In this document: one piece after another, positions 1 to 6,743 of the stretch
Layout of the letters: every line of letters begins with the position of its first letter
Numbering within the stretch: the stretch's first letter is position 1
From: Kordiimonadaceae bacterium
GTDB taxonomy: Bacteria > Pseudomonadota > Alphaproteobacteria > Sphingomonadales > Kordiimonadaceae
DNA length: 64,000 nt
Assembly (NCBI GenBank): GCA_017640725.1
Contig: JAEPQB010000001.1
Coordinates: 1,302,001 to 1,366,000 of the forward strand
Direction of reading: 5' to 3'
Made by a program: the position numbers and the translations under genes
The notes under the pieces: generated by a model
Database searches by the model: none
What the model saw: only the letters and a program-made list of their open reading frames with translations
What the model was told of the DNA's origin: nothing

Positions 1-323
1 TCAGCACTGAAAATATAACGGTTATGACTGGTGAAGAAGGGCACCGACCACAGCTGCACACGTTCTTCTTCTGGTCTGGTACGCCACTGGGGCATGGCAC
101 AGCAATCGATGACAATTGTGCCTTGTTCAAAAAGGCGCCGTTTTCGCTCAGGCGGGAATGATTCGATCGAAACATCTAAATCGGCGTTTTTCAAAATGGC
201 TGCGAACATCTCTTGCAGGATTCGCGATTCGCCGTCACCGACAAGAATGGGTTCGGCTTTCAGGGGCAATGAAACCAACGCCAGCATGGCGGCCAGAAGC
301 AAAGTCATCGACTTGATGGTCAT
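1..323 (-). CDS. Periplasmic solute-binding protein (SBP_bac_3-like), partial
   Basis: The gene runs off the left edge of the window, so only about 107 N-terminal residues are visible. It starts at ATG 323-321 behind a good AAGGAGG ribosome-binding site. The first 23 or so residues form a signal peptide (MTIKSMTLLLAAMLALVSLPLKA), so the product is probably periplasmic. The mature part resembles the N-lobe of amino-acid-type ABC-transporter binding proteins. It is clearly paralogous to the next gene: both contain EMFAAIL, PPER, a DCC pair, a W-R stretch and QLWS-PFF. There is no transporter permease or ATPase in view, so an orphan sensor or binding role is as likely as transport. The ligand cannot be told from the sequence. 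Confidence 0.7.
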   Translation of the reverse strand, partial: MTIKSMTLLLAAMLALVSLPLKAEPILVGDGESRILQEMFAAILKNADLDVSIESFPPERKRRLFEQGTIVIDCCAMPQWRTRPEEERVQLWSVPFFTSHNRYIFSA

Positions 324-457
324 TGTCAGCCTCCTTGCGCAGGCCCCCACAACCAGAATAGCTGGTGCGTAAGTGTTTACAAGAACATTTCTTGATAGCG
401 CCGCAATTGAGTGATGGTTTGGCCGGCCAACTGATGCTGGGAATTGCTCAGTATTCC

Positions 458-1144
458 TCATTCCGGCACCAAATTGGCAATCGTCAGAAAAGCCTTTTGC
501 GCTTTGAGGTCCAAAATGGACTGATTGATGACCGGCAATAGATCTGCGCGCGACCGGTGCACCCTAATTGACAGCGCCTGCTCGTCAGCAACCTCGATCA
601 GCTGCAAAGTCCGCCTTTTGTTCAGCTGCTTTTCCTGAAAAATAACCTCACCAATAATGCCGATGTCAGCTCTTTTCTTTTCAATCAGCTGCAGCACGGC
701 GTCCCAGCCCCGCCCGGGCACCGCCATGCCAAAATGGGGGCTGTGTGCATACTCAAAGCCGTGCACCACAGCGACACGATACTGCTTTAAGTCCTCTGGT
801 TGGATGATTGTAATTGTCGAATCTTCATGAACAACAAAGCGGTCACGGTTGATAAAAAAGGGTGTGGACCAAAGTTGAACCGCCAGCTCTTCCTCGCGCT
901 GCCGCCATGCCTCCATAGAACAGCAATCCAGGACCACTCTGCCCTGTGCAAACATGCGGCGGCGTCTCTCTGGCGGCGCCGCGATGAGTTTGGTTTCAAG
1001 GCCAGTATTTTCCAGGATGGCTGCAAACATTTCGCGAAAAAGGGGAGAATCACCGCCGCCCGCAGGAACCGGGTCGGCTGACACAGTGCCAGACATCAAA
1101 ACCAGGCTTGCAGCAAAGCCAATTATGACAGTTCTAATTGCGAT
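458..1144 (-). CDS. Periplasmic solute-binding protein (SBP_bac_3-like), tandem paralogue, apparent ATC start
   Basis: This encodes a transporter-substrate-binding-domain protein of the SBP_bac_3 type and is a tandem paralogue of the partial gene downstream. The first ATG in frame (1096-1094) or the TTG before it would begin inside the hydrophobic core of a signal peptide. Reading further upstream gives IRTVIIGFAASLVLMSGTVSA, a complete signal sequence. The paralogue's leader GGAGGCTGACA-ATG aligns with GGAGGCTGCGAA-ATC here, so the likely start codon is ATC at 1144-1142 (228 residues). Shared motifs with the paralogue are EMFAAIL, PPER, DCC and QLWS-PFF. The DCC cysteine pair is unusual for a binding protein. 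Ligand unknown. If the ATC is not used, the protein would lack a proper export signal. Confidence 0.7.
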   Translation of the reverse strand: MAIRTVIIGFAASLVLMSGTVSADPVPAGGGDSPLFREMFAAILENTGLETKLIAAPPERRRRMFAQGRVVLDCCSMEAWRQREEELAVQLWSTPFFINRDRFVVHEDSTITIIQPEDLKQYRVAVVHGFEYAHSPHFGMAVPGRGWDAVLQLIEKKRADIGIIGEVIFQEKQLNKRRTLQLIEVADEQALSIRVHRSRADLLPVINQSILDLKAQKAFLTIANLVPE

Positions 1145-1207
1145 TTCGCAGCCTCCCGCCAGTATGAACTGTGCAAGAAGCGTATCATTGGAGTCTTAAC
1201 AAAGGGA

Positions 1208-1648
1208 TTACGCCCGTTCCTCACCCAGCGCCTCTGTTAGGGATGAAAGCAAGCGCCCCAATTCTCTCACATCCGAGGGCCCCATCGCCTTATCGATACG
1301 GTCGTTTATTCGGGAAAAAGGGTCTGAAACTGCCGCCAACGCTTTACGGCCACTTTCTGTAAGGCCCAGCGACCAGGCGCGCGCATCGGCTTTGCTGCGC
1401 TCTCGAACAATCAACTCGCGGTTAATCAGTTTTCGGATCATCGCTGTCAGGGCGCTTTCGTTGAGGCCCAAGGCGAGTGCAACAGTGCGCTGGGTTGCGC
1501 CTTCTTCAGCATAAATCGCAACCAATACAGCCGACTGGGCCGTTGTGAGGTCTGCCGCTACCAGCAGGGCAGCATCCGCTCTCTTTTTAAAAGCATGGGC
1601 AGCTTTTTGTAGCGCCATATAGAGCCTGACATCGCCAGCAGCCGACAT
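1208..1648 (-). CDS. MarR-family transcriptional regulator
   Basis: This is a 146-residue winged-helix regulator of the MarR family. The typical order is visible: an N-terminal dimerisation helix, then a recognition region around residues 45-95 (QRTVALALGLNESALTAMI, then the wing with VRERSKADARAW), then C-terminal helices. The start at ATG 1648 follows AGGGAG with good spacing. A longer reading frame continues upstream but runs antisense through the neighbouring gene and is not real. The gene is divergent from the amidohydrolase-like gene, with 75 bases between starts holding an 18-base perfect palindrome. It probably represses that gene and itself. The effector is unknown. Confidence 0.88.
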   Translation of the reverse strand: MSAAGDVRLYMALQKAAHAFKKRADAALLVAADLTTAQSAVLVAIYAEEGATQRTVALALGLNESALTAMIRKLINRELIVRERSKADARAWSLGLTESGRKALAAVSDPFSRINDRIDKAMGPSDVRELGRLLSSLTEALGEERA

Positions 1649-1664
1649 AATTTTCTCCCTAGTC

Positions 1665-1692
1665 TTGCCTTCCGCAGAGTTTGCACCATAAT
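1665..1692 (+). promoter_or_regulatory. Sigma-70-type promoter of the amidohydrolase-like gene
   Basis: TTGCCT at 1665-1670 and CATAAT at 1687-1692 are separated by 16 bases and read toward the gene starting at 1724. The palindromic operator begins at the last base of the -10 box, so bound repressor would cover the transcription start. This is a prediction from consensus matching only. Confidence 0.45.
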
Positions 1693-1709
1693 ACTTCACT
1701 AGTGAAGTA
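1692..1709. promoter_or_regulatory. Palindromic operator, probable MarR binding site
   Basis: TACTTCACTAGTGAAGTA is a perfect 18-base palindrome in the divergent gap between the MarR gene and the amidohydrolase-like gene. Its size and position, overlapping the -10 region and likely transcription start, fit an autoregulatory MarR operator. That MarR binds here is inference from position. Confidence 0.7.
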
Positions 1710-1723
1710 AAAAGGAGGCAGAT

Positions 1724-2536
1724 ATGTCTGTCATTGATGTTTGGGCCCAAATCACCACCGACCGCATGGCGCGCGAACGCTGGATGGAAACGCTGCTGCG
1801 TTGGACCGGCAAAAGCGGCGATTTCAGTGTGCCAACAACCGAGAGCACCCTTGCCTCCATGGACGAGGCGGGGGTCAGCCTTTCGCTTCTGTCGGCTTGG
1901 GGCGGACCCAATGGCGCCTTGATTACCAATGAAGAGGTCGCGGCCCACATCGATGCTGCACCAGACCGGTTCCGTGGCCTCGCGAGCGTGGACCTCAATG
2001 ACCCCATGCAAGCGGTGCGTGACATTAGAAAATGGGTTGATGGCAAGCGCTTTGTTGGTGTGCGGCTGGTACCGTGGCTGTGGGACCTACCCCCCAATGA
2101 CCGGCGCTACTACCCCGTGTACGCGGCCTGCATTGACGCAGGCGTGCCTTTCTGCACTCAAATTGGCCACACGGGGCCTCTCAAACGGTCGGAAACGGGC
2201 CGCATGATCCCTTACCTTGAGGATGTGCTGCTGGAGTTCCCTGAACTCAAGGTGGTGGGCGGCCATGTTGGCTTCCCCTGGATTGATGAACTCACGTCAA
2301 TGGCGGTCAAGTTCCCAAACTTTTATGTGGACACGTCGGCCTATGCCCTGCACCGCCTGCCGCCTGATTTTGTCGCCTTCATGAAAGGCCCGGGGCGCGG
2401 GCGCGTGATGTTTGGCACCAACTGGCCCATGCTCAGCCCCGCACAGTGCCTGAGAGGGCTTGATGGCCTTGGCCTCAAGGACGCAGAAAAGGACGCCTTC
2501 CTCTTTGGCACCGCAAAGAAGGTTTTCGGACTTTAG
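1724..2536 (+). CDS. Amidohydrolase-2 family protein with degenerate metal site
   Basis: This is a 270-residue TIM-barrel protein of the amidohydrolase_2 (ACMSD-like) family. It starts at ATG 1724 after AAGGAGG. Conserved barrel-strand histidines remain at about residue 149 (QIGHTG) and 181 (GGHVGFPW). The N-terminal HxH that normally binds metal is replaced by WAQ (residues 7-9), and the usual FGSDWP is FGTNWP, with asparagine 233 in place of the catalytic aspartate. Known members of the family are decarboxylases or hydrolases on small aromatic or lactone acids. With these substitutions it may use no metal or do different chemistry. It is probably controlled by the divergent MarR. The substrate is unknown. 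Confidence 0.8.
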   Translation: MSVIDVWAQITTDRMARERWMETLLRWTGKSGDFSVPTTESTLASMDEAGVSLSLLSAWGGPNGALITNEEVAAHIDAAPDRFRGLASVDLNDPMQAVRDIRKWVDGKRFVGVRLVPWLWDLPPNDRRYYPVYAACIDAGVPFCTQIGHTGPLKRSETGRMIPYLEDVLLEFPELKVVGGHVGFPWIDELTSMAVKFPNFYVDTSAYALHRLPPDFVAFMKGPGRGRVMFGTNWPMLSPAQCLRGLDGLGLKDAEKDAFLFGTAKKVFGL

Positions 2537-2549
2537 ATTGGCTCACGAG

Positions 2550-3875
2550 TTAAAATTCTCTTGTGGAAACGTCTTCGGGCTCCTCTTGTTTAGGCAATTT
2601 TGGCGCGGGAGGAACCCAAACGCGCAAATGCTCCCCAACGTCTTCATAGAATTCGAGCACAGAATTGTTCATTCCTTCGAGAAAAGTCTTAGCCCCTGAA
2701 AACTTGCCAGCCATATCGCACACTAGCATCGGCCTAAACTTTACAGGAACTAGTCCCGGGTTTTCACATTGGATACAATCTGGATCTTTCCTAAGAGCCT
2801 CAAGTGTAACGATGGTATCTCGAATGCGCCCTGGCCAAACCGCAACTATGTGGATGAGCTTCGAATCTGATTTTTGAAGTTGTCTCAAAAGCCAGTTTGC
2901 CCGCGCTTTAGTACTCTTTTTATCAGATGGCGTGGCAAGCTCCATTCCAACAGAAACCGTCCTTCTAGTCAGGTCCGCTGTGACTATTAAATCACTTGCA
3001 GCGTCGGGAATCTTGAACGTTGCCTCCAGCTTTTGTTTTTCTACAAAATCAGAGGAATCGTCTTTTAAGCGAGTGGATGGGTCTGACTCGTGTTTCTTTT
3101 TTAGTTTTTGTGAGACAGGAGTTTTCAGTTTTCGCGTGAGCATCAGAGAAACGTCCCGTTGTTCTTGATGCCAGGAACCAATTGTGTTTTGCACCGCTTC
3201 CGAAGTTTTAAGTAATCTGCCGCCATTTTTGACGGCATGGCACACTTCTTTCCATTCAGAATTCATTGAGTCGAACGATTTCACACCTGTCGACGGATGG
3301 TCCAAAAAACGTGAAAACTCGCTCAAAATATACCTTTGCTCAGGGTCCAATTGTTGTTCGATTTCAAGCTCAAAAATTGCCTGAGTCTGCAAAAATGTCC
3401 AAGACCAATGAAAAAGATCTACCGAACGGGTCAACGACTTACTGATTTTAATCGGATGGTGGGACGGCAGTGCCGCGAATTGATTAGATATTGTTATTAC
3501 CGCGTCTAACTTGTGCTTTTTAGCTAGAGTTAGGTATCTTTGAATCTGTTCCGGTTCCAATTGCGCGTTGCCAGTTTTGGCTTCAACCAGAGCTGACCAG
3601 CTAGTCTTTCCTTTCTTTAAAACGACCAAGCCGTCTGGCCGGTCTTTACTACCTTCTTCATCTGCCAAGACAACTTCTGTAAAGCAGTTAAGTGAAGACC
3701 GAGAACCAATTTTTACATTGAGGCTACCAAGAATAGCGGCCGCGTATTCGTCAACGATTGAAAGCGTTGAGAGAAAAGCCGAAGTAGCTCGCCTCTCTTG
3801 TGATCTTTCAGAACCTACCGGAATTAAACGGGCTTTCTCACCTTGCACAAGATCAATGCCAGTCTCTTCTAACAT
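2550..3875 (-). CDS. PD-(D/E)XK nuclease-like protein, AT-rich accessory gene
   Basis: This is a 441-residue cytoplasmic protein with no signal peptide or membrane segment. An N-terminal domain (about residues 20-135) shows the PD-(D/E)XK restriction-endonuclease-like signature: a glutamate-bearing helix (SERSQERRATSAF), then PDG with aspartate 81, then E98-A-K100, then QIQRY at 110-114. The rest is a charged linker near residues 250-280 and a C-terminal domain I do not recognise, ending in a proline-rich tail. The start at ATG 3875 follows GGGAGG; a TTG ten codons upstream has no such site. The gene is visibly richer in A and T than its neighbours and suggests horizontal acquisition. The target (DNA, RNA or none) is unknown. 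A defence or DNA-damage role is possible but unproven. Confidence 0.6.
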   Translation of the reverse strand: MLEETGIDLVQGEKARLIPVGSERSQERRATSAFLSTLSIVDEYAAAILGSLNVKIGSRSSLNCFTEVVLADEEGSKDRPDGLVVLKKGKTSWSALVEAKTGNAQLEPEQIQRYLTLAKKHKLDAVITISNQFAALPSHHPIKISKSLTRSVDLFHWSWTFLQTQAIFELEIEQQLDPEQRYILSEFSRFLDHPSTGVKSFDSMNSEWKEVCHAVKNGGRLLKTSEAVQNTIGSWHQEQRDVSLMLTRKLKTPVSQKLKKKHESDPSTRLKDDSSDFVEKQKLEATFKIPDAASDLIVTADLTRRTVSVGMELATPSDKKSTKARANWLLRQLQKSDSKLIHIVAVWPGRIRDTIVTLEALRKDPDCIQCENPGLVPVKFRPMLVCDMAGKFSGAKTFLEGMNNSVLEFYEDVGEHLRVWVPPAPKLPKQEEPEDVSTREF

Positions 3876-3987
3876 ATGGCCTCCCAACCGCGATAATCGA
3901 TCCAAATAGAGTTTCTGTCACGGCGACAATTATGTCAACTTATACGGGATTTACCTAAACTTATATGGGTCATGCTCAAATCAGACA

Positions 3988-4017
3988 CCTTTAGGCATCG
4001 CAAAGAAAGTCTTTGGC
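3988..4017 (+). pseudogene. Remnant of an amidohydrolase-type 3' end
   Basis: Bases 3991-4017 read L-G-I-A-K-K-V-F-G and match the C-terminal F-G-T-A-K-K-V-F-G of the amidohydrolase-like gene (2504-2530). Within the best-matching 22 bases nearly all differences are transitions at third codon positions. This is the pattern of a diverged coding copy rather than a recent repeat. No further upstream homology is visible, and there is no start codon or full domain. Confidence 0.5.
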
Positions 4018-4093
4018 AAAAAATCAACATGCAGCCATAAACGAATGGGTTACAGAGTTTGCCTGTTCCAAATAGCCAAGGGGCATTAGCTGT

Positions 4094-4861
4094 ATGGACA
4101 ACGACCTGATGGACTTGGAAACCAACTCGAGCGAGGAAGAGCGCACAGCTTTTGGCGCGCTCGACAAATTGGTGGTAAACGGCGCCATGATTGCAGCGTG
4201 CGTCGTCCCGACCATGTTCATTGGCCTTGTGACCCCCTGGAAACTCGCCCCCCTGATCACTGAGGATGAACCCTCAGGGCGCAGAGGGGTAGTATTGGCT
4301 CCAGGTCTCTTTTTCCTCGTAGCTATCGTCGGCTCGGTGTTTCTGGCGGGGGCGGCTTTTACAGATGCCCTGTCTGACCCCACCATCAGTCAAACCCAGA
4401 CAGTGAAAAAGACTGCCACTTTCTTCGGCACACGAGACGCCATGGCGGTGGCGCAAGCGGTTGCACAGGGCGAGTTTGTCAAAGTTATGCTGGTGATTGC
4501 ACCGATTTTCCTGCTCGCCGTGTTTAGTGCCGTGTTATCAAGGTCGGCGCGCCCGCTCCTGGATGAGCGCTGGACGCTGCAAGCCTCCATTAGGGCATGG
4601 CTTTATTTCACCGGCATCGCCATAAGCGCTATTTTCCTACTGTTTGCACTCGCCAAGCTCGCTTCTGCTGGCAGCGTGATCGGCAACAGCCTGAGCGGCG
4701 ATGTGCCGATGCTGCTGTTTCTTCTCTATTTCTTCGGGTCAATTTTTCGAAAAGGCTTTGAAGCGCCAGCGCTAAAAACATCGGCGGCGACAGGCGTTTG
4801 CCTGGTCAGCCTTGTGGCGCTGCTGGTGACCATAATAGCGACTATCCGAGCTGGCGGTTGA
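4094..4861 (+). CDS. Multi-pass membrane protein of unknown function
   Basis: This is a 255-residue protein with an acidic N-terminal tail of about 20 residues and then roughly five or six hydrophobic segments (near residues 28-46, 70-90, 130-148, 165-187, 203-217 and 230-250). I do not recognise a family. No catalytic motif, cysteine pair or repeat stands out. The ATG at 4094 has only a weak AAGGGG upstream. The gene stands alone, ends just before a strong bidirectional terminator, and has base composition typical of the window, unlike the AT-rich gene to its left. Inner-membrane location is inferred from hydrophobicity. Confidence 0.7.
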   Translation: MDNDLMDLETNSSEEERTAFGALDKLVVNGAMIAACVVPTMFIGLVTPWKLAPLITEDEPSGRRGVVLAPGLFFLVAIVGSVFLAGAAFTDALSDPTISQTQTVKKTATFFGTRDAMAVAQAVAQGEFVKVMLVIAPIFLLAVFSAVLSRSARPLLDERWTLQASIRAWLYFTGIAISAIFLLFALAKLASAGSVIGNSLSGDVPMLLFLLYFFGSIFRKGFEAPALKTSAATGVCLVSLVALLVTIIATIRAGG

Positions 4862-4870
4862 ATGGGGAAC

Positions 4871-4905
4871 AAAAAAAAGGCCGTCCCGAAGGACGACCGT
4901 TTTTT
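4871..4905. terminator. Bidirectional rho-independent terminator
   Basis: A hairpin with stem CGTCC/GGACG and a CGAA tetraloop (4882-4895, extended by GG/CC with one mismatch) is flanked by eight A on the left and six T on the right. On the plus strand it ends the membrane-protein gene. On the minus strand it ends the tRNA-Gly transcript. Confidence 0.8.
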
Positions 4906-4908
4906 GAA

Positions 4909-4983
4909 TGGAGCGGGCGATGAGATTCGAACTCACGACCCCAACCTTGGCAAGGTTGTGCTCTACCCCTGAGCTACGCCCGC
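4909..4983 (-). tRNA. tRNA-Gly (anticodon GCC)
   Basis: The minus strand folds as a cloverleaf: acceptor stem GCGGGCG/CGCCCGC, D-arm GCTCAGGGGTAGAGC, anticodon arm with TTGCCAA (anticodon GCC), and a T-arm containing GTTCGAATC. The discriminator is U, as usual for bacterial tRNA-Gly, and the CCA end is encoded. It has its own promoter upstream and a terminator immediately downstream, so it is a single-gene unit. No integrase lies beside it. Confidence 0.96.
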
Positions 4984-5028
4984 TCAATCACGTATGGGGT
5001 ATGCAGGCGTTTCCGCTTGCGTGGCGGG

Positions 5029-5056
5029 ATAATAGTCAGCCGCTTTTTCAATGCAA
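5029..5056 (-). promoter_or_regulatory. Promoter of tRNA-Gly with GC-rich discriminator
   Basis: On the minus strand TTGCAT and TATTAT are separated by 16 bases, about 45 bases before the mature tRNA 5' end. The bases just after the -10 box are CCCGCC. A GC-rich discriminator is typical of stringently controlled stable-RNA promoters. This is inferred from consensus only. Confidence 0.5.
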
Positions 5057-5158
5057 CAGTTATTTTCACTTTTGCGAAAAAACCCTGTAAGGCTAGGAAA
5101 ATAAATGACTTTCCGGCGGATTGCCGGCACCTAGTTCAGCCAGCGGGAGCAAAAGCAA

Positions 5159-5683
5159 ATGGAATCACATGCAGATGAAACCCGGCTTTTGGGCTTTTTG
5201 GATACCCTCGGCATAGCCCATAAAACATACCACCACACGCCTGTGTTCACTGTGGATGAAGCGCAAAAGGCCCGAGGCGAAATGCCTGCGGGGCCGGAGC
5301 ACCGACACAGCAAAAACCTGTTTGTGCGCGACAAAAAGAAAAATTATGCGCTGGTGGTGGCCGAAGAAAAAGCCCCCATTGACCTGAAGGCCTTGGCAGA
5401 TGCAATTGGGCTGAAGCGTATTTCATTTGCCAGTGCCGAACGGCTGGAGGCCTATCTGGGCGTCAAGCCGGGCTCTGTCACGCCATTTGCCATGCTAAAT
5501 GCATATGAACGCCCTGCTGAGGACCAACCCACCATTCGCGTTTTCATAGACCAAACACTGATAGCGGCCGAGCTTGCCTATTTTCACCCGCTGCATAATG
5601 CCGCCACCACCGCCATCCGGCCCGCGGACCTTCAGGCATTTTTGGCTGCTTGTGGCGGCGAGGCGGAGGTGCTCAACCTCTAG
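5159..5683 (+). CDS. Prolyl-tRNA editing protein, ProXp-ala/PrdX type (YbaK domain)
   Basis: This is a 174-residue free-standing editing domain related to the INS domain of prolyl-tRNA synthetase. Family members hydrolyse mischarged Ala-tRNA(Pro) or related misacylated tRNAs in the cytoplasm. The hallmarks are visible in order: TYHHTPVFTVDEA near residue 25, HSKNLFVRDKKKNYAL around 49-64, GSVTPFAM near 105, and HPLHNAATTAI near 145, which holds the loop expected around the substrate. Length is normal for the family. The ATG at 5159 has a modest GGGAG about ten bases upstream. It is followed on the same strand by cnoX and the Lon-N protein. Exact tRNA specificity (alanine or cysteine) cannot be read from sequence alone. 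Confidence 0.88.
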   Translation: MESHADETRLLGFLDTLGIAHKTYHHTPVFTVDEAQKARGEMPAGPEHRHSKNLFVRDKKKNYALVVAEEKAPIDLKALADAIGLKRISFASAERLEAYLGVKPGSVTPFAMLNAYERPAEDQPTIRVFIDQTLIAAELAYFHPLHNAATTAIRPADLQAFLAACGGEAEVLNL

Positions 5684-5788
5684 CAAATCACCATCTCAAA
5701 ATTCTTGCAAACGGGCTGGCGCGCCGATCCGCACCCCGCTATGGTGGAAAGGAATTGCCTATCCCCGAATTACGTCATGAGTTGAACG

Positions 5789-6733
5789 ATGGAAAACACA
5801 ATGGCTGGCGGACCCGCCGGCACTGCCACCGAAGGAGCGGGTGCGCTCATAACCGACACCACCATGCAGACCTTCAGCAAGGATGTGATGGAAGCCTCCA
5901 TGACGCGACCCGTGATCGTGGACTTTTGGGCGGACTGGTGTGGGCCGTGTAAACAGTTGATGCCAGCGCTTGAAGCTGCTGTCCAGCAAGCGGGCGGTGC
6001 GGTTGCACTGGCGAAAGTGAATGCGGATCAAAACCAGCAGCTGTGTGCACAATTGCGTATCCAAAGCCTTCCAACCGTTATGGCCTTTTGGCAAGGACAG
6101 CCGGTCGACGCATTTCAGGGTGCCGTGCCACCATCCGAAATCAAGGCCTTCATTGACAAGCTGATTGGCATGTCAGGCGGCGCGGCAGCGGGTGACCCGG
6201 TAGCCGCAGCGCTTGCGCAGGCAGATGAAATGCTGGAAGCAGGCGATGCCATGCAAGCGGCGCACATCTACCAACAAGTACTTGAGCACGCGCCCGGCCA
6301 CGCAGGTGCCGTGGTGGGCATGGCCGAAGCGGCGCTAAAGCTTGAAGAGGTGGACCAAGCCCGCGAAGTTGTGAAACTTCTGGACGAAGAAGCCCGCAAT
6401 GACGCCAACTTAATAGACCGCATTGCCCGTATTGAGACCGCCCTGGAGCTGGCGGCGCAGGCCGAAAACGCGGGCGATATTGCGCCGCTGCTTGCTGCCG
6501 TTGATGCCGACCCCCTCAATCATCAGGCGCGCTATGACCTCGCGCTCGCACACCAGGCGGCTGGCGACATGCCAGCTGCGGCCGAAGCCCTGCTTGGCAT
6601 CATCATGCGGGACCGTGAATGGAACGAGGACGCAGCGCGTGAGCAGCTTTTAAAACTGTTCGAGGCCGCGGGCCAAACAGACCCTTTCACCCTAAAGTAC
6701 CGTCGGCGCCTGTCGTCTGTGCTTTTCAGCTAA
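5789..6733 (+). CDS. cnoX: Thioredoxin-TPR chaperedoxin (CnoX/YbbN family)
   Basis: This is a 314-residue protein with an N-terminal thioredoxin domain (about residues 20-135) and a C-terminal tetratricopeptide region (about 150-310, alanine-rich helical repeats). The active-site motif is WCGPCK, with cysteines 51 and 54, so it may be redox-active, unlike E. coli CnoX which has SQHC. CnoX proteins hold unfolding clients and pass them to GroEL or DnaK during oxidative stress. Two ATGs near the start (5789 and 5801) are possible; the first gives the longer acidic leader. It is followed ten bases later by the Lon-N gene and then by Trm112, which suggests a short operon. Confidence 0.88.
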   Translation: MENTMAGGPAGTATEGAGALITDTTMQTFSKDVMEASMTRPVIVDFWADWCGPCKQLMPALEAAVQQAGGAVALAKVNADQNQQLCAQLRIQSLPTVMAFWQGQPVDAFQGAVPPSEIKAFIDKLIGMSGGAAAGDPVAAALAQADEMLEAGDAMQAAHIYQQVLEHAPGHAGAVVGMAEAALKLEEVDQAREVVKLLDEEARNDANLIDRIARIETALELAAQAENAGDIAPLLAAVDADPLNHQARYDLALAHQAAGDMPAAAEALLGIIMRDREWNEDAAREQLLKLFEAAGQTDPFTLKYRRRLSSVLFS

Positions 6734-6743
6734 CCGGTTTTGA

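Noticed and set aside
1649-2011. N-terminal extension of the MarR reading frame
   Set aside because: It runs antisense through the amidohydrolase-like gene and across the palindrome. The ATG at 1648 has a good ribosome-binding site and gives the normal MarR length.
4909-4983. tRNA-Gly as an integration site for a mobile element
   Set aside because: No integrase and no repeated tRNA 3' end is visible on either side.
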